Below are positions 58,453-64,000 of a stretch of DNA of 64,000 nt, in pieces. The stretch's first letter is position 1. Each line of letters begins with the position of its first letter. Under the pieces are notes generated by a model. That model worked only from the letters and a program-made list of their open reading frames with translations, ran no database searches and was not told the DNA's origin. Source of the DNA: Channallabes apus (taxonomy: Eukaryota > Chordata > Actinopteri > Siluriformes > Clariidae); contig CM060108.1 of NCBI GenBank assembly GCA_030522415.1, positions 42,360,256 through 42,424,255 of the forward strand, written 5' to 3'. The translations under genes and the position numbers were made by a program.

Positions 58453-59030
58453 GTATATAGTAAGTCCCCGACTTACAAACGAGTTCCGTTACGGGAGCAC
58501 GTTCGTAAGTTGGATTCGTTCGTAAGTCGGACAAAGTGACTATTGTACACCTTTAATGCAAATATACAATGTAAATGCCTGTCCTGTAAAGCTCTCCTGA
58601 TGGTGAAAAATCCTTATTTCGGACGCAATGTATACACCATGCATTCGCATTGTCTTCGAACTATTTCTTGACCCCGCTGCATCACCGTTTTTTCCCCTCG
58701 TGAATTGGAGGTGCAGTCTTGCGAGAGTATAATGTGAATATCGCTGGATTTGTGTGTGTGTGTTTTTGACGAATGACGCTCCAACGTGCCAGCAAAGTAT
58801 CAAAAACACACACACACACAAATCCAGCGATATTCACACACGTAAGTCGATTTTCACATGCACAACCCATGATGCACTTGTAAATTTTAAACGTTAAAAT
58901 TTTTTTGCACAGTTGTACATATGTGAATTGTATATTATGAATATGTATATATATATTTTTTTTTTTCGTGCACGTGAATTGGGTTACGCACGTGAACATC
59001 GTGTCTTTTATGTGAATTATTTATGAGACC
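58453..59030. mobile_element. Pogo/Tigger-like insertion with strong internal hairpin
   Basis: The left end tagtaagtccccgacttaca plus the echoing motifs cgttcgtaagttgg and cgttcgtaagtcgg are typical of small pogo-type elements. The matching right terminus is not clear; the end is set where Tc1 sequence resumes. 58733-58840 is a large inverted repeat. Confidence 0.5.
58733..58838. repeat. Hairpin: about 37-bp arms, 30-nt loop
   Basis: The left arm (58733-58769, tgtgaatatcgctggatttg then (TG)n then tttttga) is the reverse complement of the right arm starting at 58800 (tcaaaaa, (CA)n, aatccagcgatattcaca). The arms differ only by one CA unit. Confidence 0.9.
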
Positions 59031-59473
59031 GATCTGCCTCCATACTTTTGTGTACAAACTGTACAAGACAGTGTTATGATCTGGGTTTGCTTCAGTTGCT
59101 CAGGTCTAGGCTTAGCAACGTTATGTGGCAATGAAATGAAGTCAGCTGACAATTACCAAAACACCTCTGGAAACGTTTCCTGATATTACGGCCATATTCC
59201 AAAATCACAATATGCAGATTCATCAGGCTCAAATTGTGAAGCTAGAGTCCTGACCTTAACCCCACTGAAAGTCTTTGGGATATGCTGGACGCGACTTTAT
59301 GGAGTGGTTCAACTCTCCTATCATCGGTACTAGATCTCAGCCAAAAATTGTTATGACATTGCATGAGTTTGGTAAATCAATGCCAGGGCAAATGTACACC
59401 ATAATCAAAGCCAAAGGCAGTCCAAGAGAATATTAACATGCAACTTTTCTTCCTTTTTTTCGGCCAGGCAGTG

Positions 59474-60229
59474 AACTTGTAACACAGTCAGTGCTGTGGT
59501 TTGATCTGCAAGAAATCATTAGCGATGCACAGTCCGCAAAGCGTGCAAAGCTCAAGCAGCCTTTGTCTATTTTCTTTTATTCTCCCAATCCCGTCTTAGA
59601 CGCGATGACACTTTCAAGGAGAGCACAGGACTGAAGAGCAAAGGCCAATTTAAGAAGTATTCAAGCAAAACTTCCTCTGTGAACACATTCTGCTTGCAGA
59701 GATATGAGGTTTGTGAAACACTCAAAGGGTATTTATTTCATTCTATTGATTTTGCCCTTTGGGGGCCTTTAACCCTCTGGCACCATACGAGCACTACAAG
59801 TGACCAGTCACCTCATTTTCTCCCCCCAAACCGCATCCAATAACATTCCAACCTAATACTTTTTGGTTGAACAATTAACCATAAAGATTGACACATACCA
59901 TGATAAATATATAGCATTATATCAAGAACTACAGAATTTAAAATCTAATTTACGAATAAAATCTGACATACAAAGATATTTGATTTGCATTCTGTAATTG
60001 TGTAACTGAATATCTGTTTAAAATGTCTTCAAACTGCCAAAATACTTTATCACCTCATTTTGTGTTAGTGGCGAGTTGTGTATGCCTACTGCGTCTACAG
60101 ATGGTGAAACAGCCATACGTTTAAAGTCAAAGCAGTCTGGCACAGCCAGTTAGGAATGAGTTACTAATGGAAATTGTATAAGGCCCTGTAGCAATAAACA
60201 AATCAACACAAATGGTTTGAGGGCAGATG
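59474..60229. other. Intergenic sequence, nothing recognised
   Basis: No gene or transposon end. Confidence 0.35.
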
Positions 60230-60490
60230 AGAGAAGCTTGATGTGTGCCTGAGAGCATGTTATGGATTTCTCAAGCTGAGTATCAGTGATGAACTCTTTG
60301 TACGTCGCATCGATAGCTTCTCGGCATGCTCCGTGTCCTGCAGGACTCAGGACTGCGTTTTGAGACTAAACCTGCGGAGAAAATCACTGATTGATTAAGA
60401 GCATGCAGGCAGGAGCGTGACTGCAAATTAATTAGTGTGTTCGAAACACACCACCTCATCTTGTTCAGAAAACCTCTGGTCACCTCTGTG
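60230..60490. promoter_or_regulatory. Candidate conserved noncoding block
   Basis: Repeat-poor, with cactgattgattaagagcat (PBX/HOX-like) and ctgcaaattaattagtgtgt. Inferred from composition only. Confidence 0.28.
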
Positions 60491-60563
60491 CATCCCTAAA
60501 AATCCCTTCCACATTTATTTACATGTGGACATTTTAGTTTGGGGAGCTGTTTGACTGAAACAT

Positions 60564-60677
60564 TCATTCATTTTCTATACCGCTTAATCCTGTGTTCAGG
60601 GTCGCGGGGGACCTGGTGCCTATCCCAGGAGACTTCGGGCACTAGGCAGGGTACACCATGGACAGGGTGCCAATCCA
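60564..60677 (-). mobile_element. 5'-truncated SINE with 13-bp TSD
   Basis: Only the 3' third of the family remains (tail, ataccgcttaatcctgtgtt, aggagacttcgggcactagg, gacagggtgccaatcca). Perfect duplications ttgactgaaacat lie at 60551-60563 and 60678-60690. 5' truncation plus a duplication indicates target-primed reverse transcription. Confidence 0.92.
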
Positions 60678-60690
60678 TTGACTGAAACAT

Positions 60691-61180
60691 GTTATTTATA
60701 ATCTTTTATATATGAATGGTGTTGAATTCCTGATTCTGATTGGGCAGAAGGTATTCATTGATTGTTCCCCTTCCCCCCCTCTTTTCATTAAGCAACAGCA
60801 GCACTGATGGTACTTCATGCTGCAAACAGCAGGTTGATCTTAATGCACTTGTTACAACATTAAATCTTATGTTCACATTCAAAATGAGCATATTTTATAG
60901 ATATGTGTAATTGTTGTATGGTTCTGTTAATTACAATGTCAGATTTTTCAACAAGGGGCAGCTCCCTTTTGTCTTATTGAGATCAAAAGAGAAGGTGATG
61001 AGGGAACATACTGTAGCAGTGAGTAAATCCAAGCATGGGGAGCAAATATTCTGTTTAACTAAATAAATAGTGGAAATGCTTTAGCAATATACATGCAATT
61101 ACTACCAAGTCAGACATCTGAGGAGGTATCATGCTGAAGGATGCATGCTTTAATTTGTGGCTGTCTAGTGATAAATATAT
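60691..61180. other. Intergenic sequence, nothing recognised
   Basis: AT-rich; no gene. Confidence 0.35.
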
Positions 61181-61183
61181 ATA

Positions 61184-61724
61184 CACTACCATTAAAAAGT
61201 TTCTAACTCCATGATGGTTCCTGATGTTTATTTCTTTCTACATTGTAAAGTTTTTCTGAAGGCGTCCAAAAACTGCATGAATCTCCTTTGAACAGTTGAT
61301 ATTGAGATGTTTCTGCTACTTCTGCTCTGTAAAGACTTCATAACGCCTCTAATCTGAGCTGCTGTTAATTGGTCATTTTTCAGGCTGATAACTCTAAATG
61401 AACTTCTCGTCTGCAGCAGAGGTGGGTTTTGGTCTCGTCCTCCTGGGACGGCCTTCATGAGAGACAGTTTCATTATGGTGCTTGACGGATTTTGCAAATG
61501 CACTTGACAATACTGTTCTTGCAGGAACTATTACAGAAAGGCCGACCTCTGTGTCTTAAAATAACAACTAACTGTTGTTTTTGTTGTTGTTTCGTAATTA
61601 CCTAATTCCATATGTGTTACTTTATAGTTTTGAAATCCCCAGTATTGTTGTAGAATGTAGAAAATAAATCACTAAACAAAAACAAAGAAATTTGCAAGTG
61701 ATCTAAAACTTTTGAACGGTAGTA
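61184..61724 (-). mobile_element. Miniature Tc1-like element, copy B
   Basis: Same element as 37673-38226. Left end cactaccattaaaaagtttc has lost about 10 bp and has a mutated terminal motif; right end aacttttgaacggtagta is flanked by TA. Confidence 0.87.
61228..61503 (-). CDS. Tc1 DNA-binding-domain-only reading frame, 91 residues
   Basis: It is collinear with the 94-residue frame at 37728-38012: shared AVPGGRDQN, RVISLKNDQLTA-QIRGVM, ISISTVQRRFMQF and the same QCRKK ending. There are a handful of substitutions (for example PQI to AQI, FSKTL to FRKTL) and no stops. There is no catalytic domain. Function unknown; persistence of the open frame in two copies may reflect recent spread rather than selection. 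Confidence 0.58.
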   Translation of the reverse strand: MHLQNPSSTIMKLSLMKAVPGGRDQNPPLLQTRSSFRVISLKNDQLTAAQIRGVMKSLQSRSSRNISISTVQRRFMQFLDAFRKTLQCRKK

Positions 61725-61739
61725 TATAAATAATATACA

Positions 61740-62569
61740 GTATATATTAGGGATGGGCATTTTTGTTAATTCTTCATTTTGAGTAATCCACAGGTTTGAG
61801 AAACGAGTACTTGATTAATTGGGGGTGGAGTTTAAGCAAGGGGCGGGGCGTTTGCGTTACAGTATACAGTAAACATTTAAAAGAAATAACAGCATGAGGT
61901 GAAGCTAAAGAGCTTTTTCTACATGACGCATTGTATATAAAATTAATCACATAGCCTAGATACACAAATATGTAAATGTTATATTACAAATTGTATTTAT
62001 CTACACAAAATGCATGTGAGCTTGAACTACGTTCATAAAGTTGTGGATGCGCTTCTCCCGTTACTTTAAAACAATGGCAACTGAAGGGATCCCCCTTGTT
62101 GGCGCTGCGGAGCTTCTGGAACAGGGACGCGGTCCCGAGGGACGACTCTGTACCACCGCTCTTTTTTCGCACACGGTCTCCTGCTCGCTCAGTGTGATCT
62201 CGCTGCTAAAGCGCTGCTGGAGCAGAGTGAATCCCGGGATCCGGAAACCTGCCGGAGAACCCGGTATGTCCCTCAGAGTCCTTCCTTCTCGAAAATCTGC
62301 GTCTCTGCTGCGGCCCTCTCGCCCTAACCCCTTTGTTAAACCCGTCCCCGCGGCAACTGAAGCCCCCCCCGCAGACATCGCTGCGCGCTTTAGAAGCCAT
62401 TTTCGTTCTGTGATCCGGTCTTGTCTCTAGACCGCAACTTCTCACAGCCGTAACCAATCAAATATCAGACTGCCGCCCAAATACCAGCATAACCAATCAG
62501 AAAGAATGAAAGTAGTTTAATTTTTAAAAAATGCGTTTGTAGAGCCAATCGATCGTCAGTTTCCTGCTC
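61740..62569. other. Possible hAT-like relic and GC-rich segment before the LINE
   Basis: ttagggatgggcatttttgt (61747-) resembles a hAT terminus, but no matching right end is seen. 62041-62450 is GC-rich with open frames on both strands that I do not recognise; it may be LINE 5' sequence or another element's relic. Confidence 0.3.
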
Positions 62570-64000
62570 GATCGTCGGTGATTAGCAAGATGGCGCCGGT
62601 GAGGTCGGCTGCCGTCACGACTGCTCCGACCACCTTTTCTTTGTTTTTGTTCTTTAAGTTAGTTTTCAGTGTTTTAAAATCGGCAAAATCACCACCATTG
62701 AGTACATTAGGTATGATAGAGACACTCTTGTTTCTATTGGTATACAATGTACTCACAATTCGACAGTTTTAACTCCGGATCCGAGCTGGCCGAGTGAGAT
62801 CCTGAGGGAGAACAATGGACGCGATGCGAAGCGACGACCCCGAGGGAAACGAGCTGGTGTGAGGAACCGGCTCAGGGCCCGTGCACACCGCACACCTCTG
62901 CCTAGTATCCTGCTCGCCAACATCCAGTCACTGGAGAACAAGCTCGATGACCTCAGGGCCAGGATAAAGTTCCAGAGAGACATTCGGGACTGCAATCTCC
63001 TCTGCTTCACCGAGACATGGCTGAACTCAGCGGTACCGGACCACGCCATACAGCCGGCCGAGTTCTTCTCGGTTCACCGCATGGACAGGACGCGGGACTC
63101 GGGGAAGTCAAGGGGAGGCGGCGTGTGCTTAATGGTGAATAACAGCTGGTGCAACAGCGCGAGCGTTGTTCCTCTTACACGCTCCTGCACACCAAACCTG
63201 GAACTACTGTCCATCATGTGTCGTCCATTTTATCTTCCACGGGAGTTCACATCGGTCATAATCAGTGCCGTTTACATTCCTCCACAAGCAGACACTAACA
63301 CTGCCTTATGCGAGCTGCATGAGGCGCTCACACAGCACCAGACACAACACCGGGACGCTGCGCTCATTGTGGCGGGGGATTTTAATAGTGCCAACCTCAA
63401 ACGCGCAGCGCCGAACTTTCGTCAGCACATCACCTGCCCCACCAGGGGCGAAAGGACACTGGACCACTGTTATACCACGGTCAAAGACGGTTACAAGGCA
63501 CAATCTCGTCCAGCGTTTGGTAAATCCGACCACGCCGCCATCTTCCTCATGCCAAAATATAAACAAAGGCTGAAACAGGAAGTTCCGGTCCAGAGGGAGG
63601 TCGCGCGCTGGACGGACCAATCGGTGGCCGGATACAGGACGCACTCGATGACGCAGACTGGGACATGTTCAGAAACAGCTCCGATGATAACGTCAGCGTG
63701 TTTACGGAAGCGGTTGTGGGATTTATTGAAAAGCTGGTAGATGATACGGTAGAGAAAAAGACTATCAGAACGTTTCCCAACCAGAAGCCGTGGGTGGATA
63801 AAACCATCCGCGACGCTCTGAGATCTCGCACCGCCGCCTACAACACGGGACTTGCGTCGGGGGACATGGAACCGTACAAGGCTGCGTCATATAACGTCCG
63901 GAAGGCGGTGAAAGAGGCGAAGCAGCGCTACGGGAGAAAACTAGAGTCACAGCTTCAACAGAGTGACTCTAGGAGCCTGTGGCAGGGACTGAGAACAATA
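62570..64000 (+). mobile_element. LINE (APE-type non-LTR retrotransposon), runs off the right edge
   Basis: A 5' region with agcaagatggcgccggtgag (62585-) is followed by an ORF2-type frame with an apurinic/apyrimidinic-type endonuclease and the start of the linker toward the reverse transcriptase. The aagatggcgcc motif resembles a YY1 site of the kind that positions LINE transcription. Everything after 64000, including the RT, lies outside the window. The clade (I/Jockey-like versus others) is not settled. Confidence 0.85.
62658..64000 (+). pseudogene. LINE ORF2: endonuclease domain, one frameshift, incomplete
   Basis: ORF2 of this class nicks target DNA and reverse-transcribes the element's RNA there. 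The frame is open from about 62658 with no clear ATG; family-like sequence starts near YIRYDRDTLVSIG (62703) and continues through RRPRGKRAG. The endonuclease motifs are all visible: LLANIQSLENK, LLCFTETWLN (catalytic E), RGGGVCLM, SAVYIPPQ, IVAGDFNSAN, TLDHCYT and SDHAAIF. Around 63625-63631 one base is missing relative to the expected reading, and the family sequence moves to the next frame (DWDMF, TFPNQKPWVD, then to SLWQGLRTI at the edge) without further stops. Thus a single recent-looking lesion separates this copy from an open endonuclease-linker region. Confidence 0.82.

Larger units (their letters stand above)
58285..59473 (+). pseudogene. Tc1-like element with matching ends, interrupted by another transposon
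   Basis: Ends cattgcctggccaaaaaaag and (reverse complement of 59455-59473) cactgcctggccgaaaaaaa are inverted repeats. Transposase relics occur at 59060-59140 (gacagtgttatgatctgggt) and around 59245 (SPDLNPTESLWDMLD, third catalytic acid). The stretch 58453-59030 does not fit a Tc1 and is a later insertion. Confidence 0.8.

Noticed and set aside
62041..62430. 129-codon GC-rich open frame upstream of the LINE
   Set aside because: No recognised domain, open frames also on the opposite strand; likely LINE 5' or other repeat sequence.

Overview
This is a window of vertebrate, almost certainly ray-finned fish, genomic DNA. It is AT-rich, full of microsatellites, and carries Tc1/mariner transposons, tRNA-derived SINEs and LINE fragments of the kinds typical of teleosts. 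The abundant SINE with a cattcattcatt tail and a 'ccggagtacccggaggaaacc' core suggests an otophysan such as a catfish, but that is only a guess. There is no bacterial or organellar sequence.

Only one host gene is supported. A short first coding exon lies on the minus strand at 14815-14854. It encodes MSRRKQAKPRSLR and ends in a strong splice donor. This is the NuRD-recruiting amino terminus of the FOG/SALL/BCL11/ZNF423/ZNF521 zinc-finger regulators, and ZNF521 fits best. It sits in a CpG island (about 14560-15250, with a second GC-rich block to about 15800). On this reading, 1-14814 is the start of intron 1 and 15.8-64 kb is upstream intergenic DNA. Several repeat-poor, moderately GC-rich blocks with many TAAT-type motifs (3.4-4.5, 20.6-21.1, 23.5-23.9, 28.4-28.7, 46.4-46.9, 50.4-51.0 and 60.2-60.5 kb) look like candidate conserved enhancers of such a developmental gene.

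The rest is a layered transposon record. Three near-identical 1.6-kb Tc1-like elements (26418-28037 minus, 32163-33783 plus, 55476-57075 minus) have about 200-bp inverted repeats with paired direct repeats. The first has an intact 340-residue DD34E transposase, the second a stop codon, the third an 18-bp deletion. Two miniature Tc1 relatives (37673-38226 and 61184-61724) keep only an open DNA-binding-domain reading frame, and a third copy near 57.5 kb has decayed. Older Tc1, mariner and Tigger-like remnants are scattered throughout, several with other elements nested inside them: a hAT-like MITE in a Tigger-like element (1.0-1.7 kb), a long-TIR MITE in a Tc1 (24.6-25.2 kb), a SINE in the catalytic codons of a Tc1 (53.8-54.1 kb), and a pogo-like insert with a strong hairpin in another Tc1 (58.5-59.0 kb). 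An internally deleted L2-like LINE lies at 48.5-49.5 kb. A larger LINE with a complete-looking APE endonuclease runs off the right edge from about 62.57 kb.

I found no evidence of a new enzyme system, CRISPR array or operon. The most useful items are the regulatory-gene exon, the nested-insertion chronology, the DNA-binding-domain-only miniature transposons and a degenerate E-box-rich repeat array at 11.37-11.77 kb.
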